From NCBI GenBank assembly GCA_013399855.1, contig VXAY01002912.1:124001-188000 (forward strand): a DNA stretch of 64,000 nt, read 5' to 3'. The DNA is from Oxyruncus cristatus (lineage: Eukaryota > Chordata > Aves > Passeriformes > Cotingidae). The notes beneath the pieces are model-generated. The model was not told where the DNA came from. It worked only from the letters and a program-made list of their open reading frames with translations, and did not search any database. Both the position numbers and the translations under genes were made by a program. How positions within the stretch are numbered: position 1 is the stretch's first letter; every line of letters starts with the position of its first letter. Of this stretch, positions 1-10,126 are shown in pieces.

Positions 1-3000
1 GACAGACCTCTCCACCCCCTCCGCCTTGCAGACAAGGAACATGCTGTACTGGAAGCAGGGCAGGAGCCACAGTCCTTCACTGTTTTTGAATCTTGGTACA
101 GAGACAAACCCAACAGCCCCCAGGCTCCTTCGTGTACATGTAGACATGAGCTCTTCTGGATGCTCACAGCACTGGAATGAACCCTGATCTGGAAATCTCA
201 TGCATTCAGAGCATACTAGCAACTTTTGTCTTGTCCTTTTGGTTTAAGTGTGATTAGATACAAGGGTGGGGCTTAAAGTCTTGAACAGGGTCTGAACTGG
301 GAATTGCAATTTTTTTACTCTCCTGTTTACTCTCCTATGGTCTTAGTAAATAGCAACCTTCCATATCAACTTTAAGAGCAGATGGAGTGAATAGGAAGAA
401 GATCAATGAAAAAGAGGGGTAAAATAGCACAGAAAGAAGCAACATTAAAACAACAGCCCTGGCAGGGATGACATGCTGGCCCAAGGCAATCACAGAGCCA
501 AGACTGCAGGAACACTGGGAACTTGTTAATCTGAATGCACTTGTTAGTAGTGGGGCAAGTAATGATACTCATCAGCTACTTTATAGTGCTCAAAAGGTCA
601 CATTTGAGGGACTTATTAGGGCAGGTAAAAAGACAGCACCTTGCCCAAAGACACTACCACCCCCAAAAAAGGGAACATGTACAAGAAGGGTAGGATCCTT
701 CCCAGTGCGAAATTGATAAATCTGAAACAGTTCTGGGGCAGACTACAGACTATAGACGTTTCCCAGAACTACTTTTCTTCCATTCAGAAGGATGGCTCTG
801 AGAGGTACCCACGCTTTTCCTTCACTTAAGAATAGAGATGTCTGAAAACCACCTTGGATATCCTCTAGTTTCCCTAAAGCTTTCAAAGGCATGTAGACCT
901 TGAGCGGATTTACTCTGGAGAAGTTCGGCATATGGTTGAAATGCCAGGAGGCACGCTGTAGTTATCACCCAGGGAACTGACTCCAGAGCCCTGGAAATCC
1001 TGAAATGAACAGGAGCTTGGAATTTGTGCAGAGGAAAGAAAAAAGGCTAAGAGCTGATGTGAACAAGAAATCAATGCTGAAATAGTTATCTGGAGACACG
1101 TAATGTAAGCTTTATGACAGGAGCTGTGTATCCGCCCTTCTTAGGCCAAATATGAAGCCTCTCGAAGCCCGGCAACTTTTCCCAGTCACTGCTGGGTTAG
1201 GCATGCCCTTGTCACCTGAGTCGATATTTCTCCTCTGTGGGGTAGTACAGTTCAGTCAGCCTAACCTGTCAGCAAAAAAAACCCACCACATTTTGTCAAT
1301 GCAAGCTTCAATCAACACTAATAAAATAACTCTTAATATATTGACTGATTAATATGAACAGGAGGGATGTCTCTAGTGGGTTCGTAAGACATATTTACCT
1401 CCAGTCAGAATCATAGAGCAGGCACTCCTTATAGCATACAAAGTAAAACATACAAAATGCATAAAAGAAGTAGTCTCCTATTTGGAAATCATCCCTACAA
1501 TGTTGCAACACTAGAATTTTCCAGGTGTCATATTATGGACTCTATCCCCCAGCTTCTTGACTGTCACCTTTTAGGGTGCATAATTGTATCAAGCTTTCTC
1601 AGTGCACAAGAACTTTTCAGGAAATTCCTCATAAAAAAAAGAAAAGAAAAAAAAAGAATACAGCTTAGATAGTCAGATCTGGCAAAAGTTTCACATTAAA
1701 AAAGTGATATTGATCTAAAAAACCTTATGTTATTATCCAAGTGGTTTCCAATTGTTCCTGGAACTATTACAGCATAAAGAACACTGCCAGTTCCTTGGAG
1801 AAGGAAACTCATTAGGGTTGCAGGAATTAGCTGAAATTGAAATTCTCTGACATCTTCATGAAGAAAAAAAGGCCTGTTTCATGGCAAACAATTCAGATTT
1901 TAAGAGATTATGCCAGGTTGTAAAAGTCTGCACAGCTGAGAGAATGGATTTTCTGGTAATAATGTATTTCTAATTTTCACATAATAAGCCCCAAGAATCG
2001 ATAACTAGAAAGACATTATAGTAATGAGGAAGGCACTGTTACAACACTGGTACAGACTTTGAGGATGCTAGAGAAATTACTCTGCAGGAAATCTGCATGC
2101 AGAAAGCTGAAGCAATGGGAAAGTAATGCAAGAACTGTTGGGCATGGTACCCCCCTGCTGGGTGTCAGAAATTGTCCATATTCCTTCTTACACAGGGGCA
2201 GAAGGACACTTGGCAGGAGCTTTTCTTGTGAAGGCTCCTCTGGAGGCGCCTGAAGCAATTGTAAAACATCTGTGGCCACACACATACTGGCACCACAGCC
2301 AAAAGGGAATCTGAAAGTGTTAGTGCTATCCACGAAGACTTTTAGTCCCAGGAGAACCAAAATATTCTTAGGCAAGGTGCAAGAGCAACTGGGACCAACC
2401 ACAAGAAGAAGTCATAACATGATTTGAGGCAAGATGTGATGGTTGTATTCATCTCTGAGGTCAAGAAGCAGATCACTGACTTCATAATTCACATAAAAAA
2501 TGCTGCCCTATTTGGGGTGAATATTCTGATTACCATCTATCATGTCTGCTACCCCCCCAGGGGTCAGTCAGGAGACAGAAACTGCTAGGCAACCACAGCT
2601 GATCCTCAGCACACAGTCAGCTGACAGGAACTGTTAGACAGCATCCATATGGTGTTTGAATGAGACATCCCTCCATCCACACTGGAGCAGAGAGTGCTTC
2701 TGAAGACCCTCCCAGGACTATGCAGTGGAGTTTAAACCTTAAATAATTCAATGCCATGATTCTTTCCTTCAGTTGTGTTCAGTTCCCAACATTTTATTAA
2801 TGATGACACAATATTTATGACCCCTCTGAAATGCCAATTAAGAATTGTAATAAGAAACGACTACGTGCTACTGCTGGTGATTTGTCTTTCTTTGTAAAAG
2901 TAGCCATATTTTAATGACCTAGGCAATAAGCAAATGTAACATGGTCTACTACTAAGTGAAATCAAACACAGTTCCAAACACAGGCCAGCACTGCCAGCAA

Positions 3001-6000
3001 GTTACAGAGATTCCCTCAGCTTTAGAGAGGTCTGGAAGGAGGAGTTTTGTTTTACCATTTGCCAGTTCTATGCTGTCCTTGGGGGCATGATATATGGTTA
3101 AGCCTCATGTTATGATATAACAACACAAACATAATTTAATAACTTGGGTGTCAAATGGCTAAGATTTATGGTCAAGGAGGCTTAATGTTCACAAAAGATT
3201 GCTCCAGAGATGCAGTCCTATTGGATTAAGAGAGAAAAACTAGCTAATGCGATGTTTTAGACAACATATCTCCATGGGGCTATAGGCTTTGGATCACTTT
3301 TTGCACTGTATTAATATTTCCTTGTTGCATTTCCAGAAACTCTCTTTCTCAGTTCACTTCATGCAAATTTAAAGGATACTGCTATTTTGTAACTAAAGTG
3401 TACGGATTGTGTGCTGCTGCTTAAACAAGAGGGTGCGGAGTAGGCCAGATGTGGTTCCTTTCGTCTTAGTGTCACTGCAAATGTTTGTATGAGCAGCTTT
3501 CAGGGTTTCTGACTTACAGGAAGATCCCATCTACACTGAATGGGCAGATGCTTTTTATTTTCCTGGAAAAAAAAAGTAGGCTTGCTAAAGCCTTTCTGAA
3601 TCAGTAACCTGGAGGAAGGGGCGAACTGAATGCGGGTAGGTGAGGCATCACCAAATCTGCCAGATAATCGCATGTCACAAGTCTGATCAAGGGCAAGGAC
3701 ACTCCCAGTTGCAGCAGCTGGAGCAGCCCCAACTTTTGAAAAATAAACTGTAGTTTGCAAGAAAGAGATCCTTCACTGCCTTTCACAGGGTCCCCAGTAA
3801 TGTGTCATGTCCTTTGGGGTCTGCCCTGGCTCCTTGCCTCCCTAAGGAGTGGCCAACACTTGGCCTCCTTTCCTGACAAGCAACAGCTCTCTAGCTGTGC
3901 TGTGGCCACAACTGTCTCTCTGACACAGTATCTCGAGCTAGAGCAAGCAGCATTACTGAGAGACATGTTAACAGCACCCAAACAATTTAAAGAAGTCCTG
4001 AAGCCCAGGAAAAAATCTGATCTTCTGAGAAAATGGGAAATGGACTCTGTCACCACCACAAACAGCTGCTCACCTTATGCTATGGTGCCGTTTGCAGAAG
4101 GACTCCCCACCTTGTTGGCAGAGTCTGAGGAATGCGCCTTTCTCATCCTTTTACCCAGCTTTATATTCTAAACCAAATCCCTTCTCCCAAGGCTGGTGGA
4201 GGCTTGCTCCCTGAAGGAGCACGCCATGTGCTGCTGGTGCTGCACACGTGTGTCCAGGCAGCAAAAACCTTCAGACAAAATACTTGAGCAGTGTGAGGCA
4301 TCTGCAGAAGTCCTGGTTGTTTCTGTAACAGTGGGCTGGGAAAGGGCTTTTCTGCTTTCAGCCATATGCGCAGAAGCCCCTTCCAGTGTGTGGGGCTCAG
4401 CATTAAGGAGGCAAGGACTGCACCAGCATTGCTCCCTATTACCATACAACTTTTCCTTTTGCTCAGCTTGCCCCAGTGAAGCCAGCCACCAGCCACACAT
4501 TTGTAGGGTGAGGTCAGCTGCAATTATGGTGAATGAGCCCAAATACTTACGAAATCATGATGATACCATTGTATACGTGACATCCAATATATCATGTGGC
4601 TGAGATTTGGATCAATACTTTTCTTGCCAGGTCAACTTGGGGTTAGTTTTATTTTTCTTGCATGGTTTTTGCTGTGGTTTAGAGGCCAAATCCTGTCCAC
4701 AAGTCTCTTTGCAGCAAAATAAGAATGCTAGTACTTTCAACTAGTATTTTTGGCAAGAGACAGACTCCCATGCTATTTGGAAGAGGCCCCAAGGCATCCA
4801 GTGTTTTCCCACCTTTAAAAGCCACAGCTGTTTGGGTTTCTCTCCCTTTGTCTTTCCCTATTCCTTATCTACCTTGTTCTTATGGCCAGAGTTCTATTTC
4901 CAGCCCAGACAAGAACTACCTTTGTGATTCTGGTCACTCATCATCCCCTATTTCCCTGTCAACAAAACAGAGATGCTCTTTCCCCACAGTGTGTTTCTGA
5001 AGATGAGTGCCACAAAGGGCACAAAGGCCACAAAGGGTAGGAGGAAGCCCATTCCTGCAGCATGGGGGGAACCTTAAATACTGGATTGTGCCCTACTGTC
5101 TCACCTCCATCCTCCCCCCCCCCATTACGTTGCTGCCTTCTCCCACTCATCAGTGAGCTCTGAGCTCCAAGGGCTTTCAGAGTCTTGAAATTTCTCATCT
5201 CCTTACCTCTTGCTTTCCCCAGACCTCCAAAGAACCTCACCACCAGACCTGTAGCTTCATCTGCAGGCAAGGGAGGCAAAAATTGTCCTGCCCACCTTTG
5301 CAACACATTTTGAGAACCTCCCTTGATCAATGCTATCTCAAAAGGTTCAGTGATTTGGGGAGGCAAACAGGAAAAGGGGAAGGCAGGGTTTATGATGTAT
5401 TTATTAATTCCAGGCCAAGCAAGAAGCTTTCTGGTGGGGAGGAGAACGAAACGGAGCTTCCTTCCCATGCTCATGTACTTATTGTGTTTATATTTGCAAA
5501 AATAACAAAATGTTTGAAACACAAATTGGCCTGAGGCTTGAGCCAGGCTTAGGTTTCAGGGGTTTTCAGCCTAACTCCTAATCAGTTATTCTGTACCTCA
5601 GTAGTCCTGTCTTGTGCTGATTTACTGGTCAGTTTTATTACCAGTGTTGTAACACAGATATAATAGAGGTTGTCATTGCTTGTCAGTGTTTGAGGTAAGT
5701 TGTTTCCCCACAGAACTTAGGCCACAGATAACACCTGCTTTTTTTAAAGCAGATCCTTTGCCTGAATGTAATCAATGGAAAGGCTGGACTGCAGCCAGGA
5801 CTCCATAAAGTTGTTGCCCCACCAGTGTAAAGTCAGGATTTGTCTGGCCAGCAGTCTTGAACAAAGACAGAAAGAGGCCATGCCTGCCCAGGGTGGATGT
5901 TGCATCTTGGCATGTCACCAGGGATCTCTCAAGCACCAGGAAATAGTGCTTGTCATGCAAAAGTCTGTCAGGATTTCCCTGTCCCACACCCACACTGAGC

Positions 6001-6273
6001 ATGCCTTACCTGTCTTGAAGGACTGAAGCTATTGGCTGATGGGTGTTGAGGTGCTTCAGTACCACTGGGAACAGGATAGTGGGAGAGCAACTGTGGATGG
6101 GGCGTAAAAAGTGGCTCAGCCATCACCAGCTCCAACACGGCAGCTGGGCTGGGCTGTCGCAGTGCATTTGTCGGGATGGTTCCCATGCGGATTTCTAAGA
6201 GAGCTGTGGCAAAGCAACAGGACAAGAGGACATAGACTCAACATGTGCAGGGAAGAATCAGTGTGGGCACCAA
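1..6273. other. Gene-free single-copy DNA, no assigned function
   Basis: I see no recognisable gene, RNA gene or interspersed repeat in this stretch. Open frames of 120-187 codons at about 2016-2402, 3755-4603 and 4959-5522 overlap on both strands, begin at arbitrary ATGs and show no domain, signal peptide or repeat pattern, so I treat them as chance. Small items present are a 12-C-class poly-C run near 5105-5124 and a ten-base motif containing CACAAAG repeated three times at about 5009-5037. The stretch could be intron or intergenic, and nothing in it decides which. Confidence 0.6.
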
Positions 6274-6504
6274 GAGTAATTTCTTAACGGAAAATGTTGT
6301 TTAACATTGGAATGGGCTGCCCAGGATGGTGATGGAGTCACTGTCCCTGGAGGTGGTGATGGAGTCACCGTCCCTGGAGGTGTTCAAGAAACGAATGGAT
6401 GTGGCACTTAGTGCCGTGGTCTAGTTAACAAGGTGGTGATCTGTCAAAGGCTGGACCCGATGATCACAGAGGTCTTGCCAGCTTGGATGATTCTGTGATT
6501 CTGC
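6274..6504 (+). mobile_element. CR1 LINE 3' fragment, 5'-truncated, sense orientation
   Basis: The segment reads like the end of an avian CR1 non-LTR retrotransposon: the 'GGAATGGGCTGCCCAGG' block that encodes the last residues of the reverse-transcriptase ORF, then 'CCCTGGAGGTGTTCAAGAAACG', the short 3' UTR ending in 'GGTCTTGCCAGCTTGG', and the terminal ATTCTGTG-type octamer repeats at about 6489-6504. Octamers at the right end put the element on the plus strand. Only about 230 bp survive, as expected for severe 5' truncation. It is unusual in carrying a 27-bp internal tandem duplication (6328-6381). It is not mobile. The left boundary is approximate because that end is diverged. Confidence 0.88.
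6328..6381 (+). repeat. 27-bp tandem duplication inside CR1
   Basis: Two adjacent 27-bp copies, 6328-6354 and 6355-6381, both contain GGTGATGGAGTCAC and GTCCCTGGAG and differ at very few positions (for example ACTGTC versus ACCGTC). CR1 family members normally carry this block once, so the second copy is either a local duplication after insertion or a feature of a small lineage of elements. It lies in what would have been the last codons of the CR1 ORF. Confidence 0.9.
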
Positions 6505-6559
6505 GAAAGGAAAACGCAAAGAAAGAGACAAAACAAAGGGCAATCAAACAACACAACTC

Positions 6560-6698
6560 CCCCCCGATCTGGGTCGTTTGCTACCGGTTCGTGGCGCGCT
6601 CGCCACAAACGCAGGAGGGCTCTTTCCCCGCTCTCCGCTCCGCTCCCCCGCTCTCGCCCGGCGCCGCCGCGCCCCCCCGCGACCGGCCGGGCCGGGCC
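6560..6698. promoter_or_regulatory. CpG-dense patch abutting assembly gap (possible CpG island)
   Basis: By direct count there are about 23 CpG dinucleotides between 6565 and 6698, against near absence in the surrounding DNA, and the composition shifts to C-rich with GCCGCCGCG and GGCCGGGCC-like blocks. In vertebrates such CpG density usually marks an unmethylated island, often a promoter. No TATA box, initiator or first exon can be identified, and the patch is cut by the gap, so promoter activity is inference only. It may equally be the degenerate left side of the GC-rich minisatellite that continues beyond the gap. Confidence 0.4.
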
Positions 6699-6857
6699 NN
6701 NNNNNNNNNNNNNNNNNNNNNNNNNNNNNNNNNNNNNNNNNNNNNNNNNNNNNNNNNNNNNNNNNNNNNNNNNNNNNNNNNNNNNNNNNNNNNNNNNNNN
6801 NNNNNNNNNNNNNNNNNNNNNNNNNNNNNNNNNNNNNNNNNNNNNNNNNNNNNNNNN
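6699..6857. other. Assembly gap (159 N)
   Basis: A run of 159 N separates CpG-dense sequence on the left from a 16-bp GC-rich tandem array on the right. The true missing length is unknown. GC-rich tandem DNA commonly defeats sequencing, so the gap probably hides more of the array or of a CpG island. Any frame that appears to cross this position is an artefact. Confidence 0.98.
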
Positions 6858-7258
6858 GGTCACTCTGCCCCAGAGGTTCCTCTGCTCCGGGCTCACCCTG
6901 CTGCGGGGGTCCCTCTGCCCCGGCGTCCTTCTGCCGCGGGGTTCCCCTGGCTCGGGGTCTACCGCGGGAGTCCCTTGACGCGGGGGTCCCTCTGCCCCGG
7001 CGGTCGCTCTGCCCTGGGGGTCCCTCTGTGAGAGTCCCTCCGCCGAGGGGTCACCCTGCTGCGGGGCCCCTCTGTCCCAGGGGTCCCTTTGCTCCAGGGT
7101 CACACTGACGTGGGGTTTTGTCTGTCCGGGGTCCCTCTGCCCCAGGGTCCTTCAGCCCCGGGGTCCCTCTGGCCCAGGTTCCCTCAGCCCCGGGGTCCCT
7201 ATGCTCCAGGGGTCCCTCTCTGCCGAGGTCACCCTGCCGTGGGGGTTCTTCTGCCGCC
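6858..7258. repeat. GC-rich minisatellite, ~16-bp unit, about 25 degenerate copies
   Basis: Reading by eye, the 401 bp divide into about 25 units of 13-18 bp with consensus GGGGTCCCTCTGCCCC. Each unit starts with a G run and ends with a C run, so units are internally self-complementary and unit junctions read CCCCGGGG. Copies have diverged (for example GGGTCACCCTGCTGCG and GGGTCCTTCAGCCCCG), showing an old array with some near-identical units. Because 16 is not a multiple of 3, all frames stay open and give Pro/Gly/Arg/Leu-rich periodic peptides on both strands. I do not call these proteins. The array probably extends into the adjacent gap. Confidence 0.9.
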
Positions 7259-7314
7259 TCTCGAGGCTGCCATGGTGTTCTCTGCCCTCCACATAGCAGA
7301 GCTGCCAGCCGCAG

Positions 7315-7520
7315 AGGTGTTTGTTATTGATTTTATTAATCATCTTAATCTTTCTGGCTCTGAGTTTCTGAAAGTGGCAGCAACGAGACTTCGGTTTTAA
7401 TTTGAGCTGAAGTTAAAAAGCGCTGTCATTCTGTCTGCAGAGCATGGATTTGTACAGCAAGAATTAAACGGGATTGCTGTCACTTTAATTATGGGGAATG
7501 ACAGAAGTAAATACGTTTGG
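7315..7520. other. Candidate conserved non-coding element
   Basis: Directly after the GC minisatellite the sequence becomes AT-rich and low in simple repeats, with several TTAAT/ATTAA cores such as TTTATTAATCATCTTAATC and CACTTTAATTATGGGG, which match generic homeodomain-type sites. Such texture is common in vertebrate developmental enhancers, but this is only a visual judgement. No reading frame or known repeat explains the segment. Cross-species alignment would settle it. Confidence 0.25.
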
Positions 7521-7592
7521 AAACAGGGAAAAAAGTAAAATCTATGTCATTAAAGCTAGAAGAGCCTCAAGAGATCATAGATGTGGCCTGGA

Positions 7593-7834
7593 CATAGAAT
7601 TGTCATAGAATCATAGAATGGTTTGGATTGGAAGGAACCTTAAAGATCATCTAGTTAGAACTTTCTTGCCACAGGCAGGGACACCTTCCACTAGACCAGG
7701 GTACTCAAAGCCCCACCCAGTCTGGCCTTAAACACTTCCAGGGATGGGGCATCCACAGCTGCTCTGGGAAACCTGTTCCAGTGCCTCACCACCCTCACAG
7801 GGAAGAATCTAATCTAAATCTACCCTCTTTCAGT
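7593..7834 (-). mobile_element. CR1 LINE 3' fragment, antisense
   Basis: The left end carries CATAGAATCATAGAATGG, the reverse complement of the CR1 terminal octamers. It is followed by TTTGGATTGGAAGGAACCTTAAAGATCATCTAGTT and then the block ending in AATCTACCCTCTTTCAGT, all characteristic of the avian CR1 3' UTR and ORF end read in reverse. The element therefore lies on the minus strand with its 3' end at the left. It is about 240 bp, 5'-truncated near 7834, and moderately diverged. The opposite orientation to the CR1 ending at 6504 means these are two independent insertions flanking the GC-rich island. Confidence 0.93.
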
Positions 7835-10099
7835 CCTCATGCTGCAAAGAGTGATGAGCAATTAAAAAGTATAAGTGAAAGGTAAGAACAAGAAGTCAGC
7901 CAGATGCAGTTGCCAGAAGCTAAGCCTGGATAAGGAAGAATTGATGTCCACTTTGTCTACGGGTAGAAGAGCTGGAGAGGTCCTGCTTTCACATGAGGAC
8001 AGGAGGGCTGAGGGAGGGGGTGTGTGCAGGGCTCAAACCCTGGCTCGCCACTTTGACATCAGAAAAGCCCTGTTTAGAGGCACCATTTCTTAGGAGACTT
8101 GTCTACATGTTATTTCTGCGGTAGAAATATCTGGTCTTTTAGAAGGATTTCCAGCAATTAGAGGCAGCTTATCTCCCCAGAGAAAGGAGCAAAATCTCTG
8201 CTAAAGTACCTTCCCTGACCAGCAGACATAAGAGCTGCATTCAGGGAGAAAGAGATACAACTTCCCAGGGTCTGGGGAGTGAAAACAGACCCTCAGTTCA
8301 CTGTTTGGACACCAGGTGGATGTACAGCCTCACCACAGCAGGATGGAGACCAACCTGCCACACCTAAGGACTGTCCTTTGTGAGGTGAGAGAAGCAGGAC
8401 CATTTTGCACTCTCGGGCAGCTCTTTTCCCAGAAAATAAAAAAGCAGCGACTCAGGCAGCAATAAGACAGACAACAAGACATCCACTACAGAGGAGGAGC
8501 TCTGCACCGTGATTTTCATGGGAGAGAACAGACAGGGGAGAGGGCTGCCCACCATTCAGCTCCCGCAGGTTCAGGGTCCAGTCAGTTGCCAACTTGATCG
8601 TGATCAGCTTCAATGTTATATCGGCTCCTCTGGAGAGAAGGAACCATTACGTCCATGAGATGTTCAGTGTGCTCATCCTAATTCACAGAGCATGACAGTG
8701 AAATAAATCCTCTGCCCAGTCCCATCTGGTCACAGGAAACTAATTCAGCTTGCTCTATGCATGGCAGGTAGTAGGCACAAACAGGGCTCTAGTAGGTCCG
8801 GCATCAGCTGCCTTTCATGGATGAAAATTATACCACTGGAGAAAGGGAAACCTGAGTAAGAGGCAAGCAAAGTTCATAGTACCAAGCCATGGGAGCTGCT
8901 ATGGGTTATGAGGCCGACCACAAACTACACACAGAAGAGGAGAATGAGGCCAGCTCATCTGGGCATTTGGCAATCTCTGCTGAGCTCCATCCTCCTCCTG
9001 AGACACACTCAGACTCATTCAGGAAATGCCTTCATCAGTGGAAATGTCCAGATGCTGTGCACATGCAGCAGAGTACTGCTAAGCAGTAAGGCAGCTGCCA
9101 CATGGTGGAGTTAAATCAGAAGCCCCAGGTGGACACTGGAAAGCATAAAGATAGTTTAAGCCAGGCACATACCATAAAACATTGCTATTCTGTGCAGCAA
9201 CAGGAGGTAAAGGCTGATACTGGGAAAGGAAATCTAGCAGCATCATTATACTGAAGCCATCAGCCTGTAGCATTTGTAAGTAGAGATCATGTGAACATAG
9301 AAAGGAGAAATGTCTAGGCTGAGAATGGCCCATTCCCTGTGCTTCTTTGATGGGAAAATTTTTGCCAGTTTGCCTTTGGCTGTTAGTGAAATATGCCTTC
9401 TGACAACAAGCAGTGTGGTGAATAAGCCATTGTGTACTGCACTCAACATTAGACTGGAATGAGAGAAAATGGCATTGCTCATTTTCTCTAGTGAGTCTTC
9501 ACAAATCTTTTATGCAATAAAAGAGAGTTTACCATCCTGTCTAAAAGTCCTTCTCAAAGATAGTGCTAGGTAGTCAAATCAGGCATCAAACACAACAGGG
9601 TACTGAAGGCACTAAAATGTTCAGTGTATTTGGACTGGGACAGCCAACAGCTGCAAATGCAGCAGCAGATGAGTTGGCCTCATCTGCTGAGGGATGAGGA
9701 CACAGGATGAAGGTTTTTTTAAAAGTGCTAAGCAACTGAGGAGCTAGTGTCATGGGAGGGATCATGTCATTGAACTCCACATAGAGATACCAGGTTCCCA
9801 TTTCAGGCATTGAAGAGGTAGTCAGTATTGTCAGTCAACTGTTGGTCTTTATTTGCTCTATTTTAACTTTTCTAAACCAGCTGGATATGTTTGAAGATTA
9901 TTTCTTTCCATTATCTCTGCAAGGATCTGCAAGGGACTGGTTCATCAGTTTAGACCTGCACTGCAGTTGTCTGAGTGTCAGAGAAAGAGTCTTCTCCTAT
10001 GTAGTGTATCCATACTGTCTCACACAGGGCAAAACCAGACAGACGAAAGAAGATTCAGTGTGATGGCATGACTGCCCAAAAAGGAGCAGATTTGTGACA

Positions 10100-10126
10100 G
10101 TGCAGAGTGTGCAGAGTGTACAGAGT
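10100..10126. repeat. 9-bp motif repeated three times
   Basis: GTGCAGAGT occurs at 10100-10108 and 10109-10117, and as GTACAGAGT at 10118-10126. A short direct tandem run of this type is usually a replication-slippage product. No functional role is implied. Confidence 0.85.

Noticed and set aside
3755..4603. Cluster of 120-138 codon frames on both strands
   Set aside because: They overlap in conflicting frames, show no domain or splice structure, and fit chance openings in slightly GC-richer DNA.
4959..5522. 187-codon minus-strand frame, longest without N
   Set aside because: No recognisable domain, odd residue mix, overlaps a poly-C run, and plus-strand frames overlap it. Could be re-examined with a codon-substitution test.
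6444..7400. Several overlapping frames of 100-219 codons with Pro/Gly/Arg-rich periodic peptides
   Set aside because: Several cross 159 N and all are produced by the 16-bp minisatellite, which keeps every frame open on both strands.
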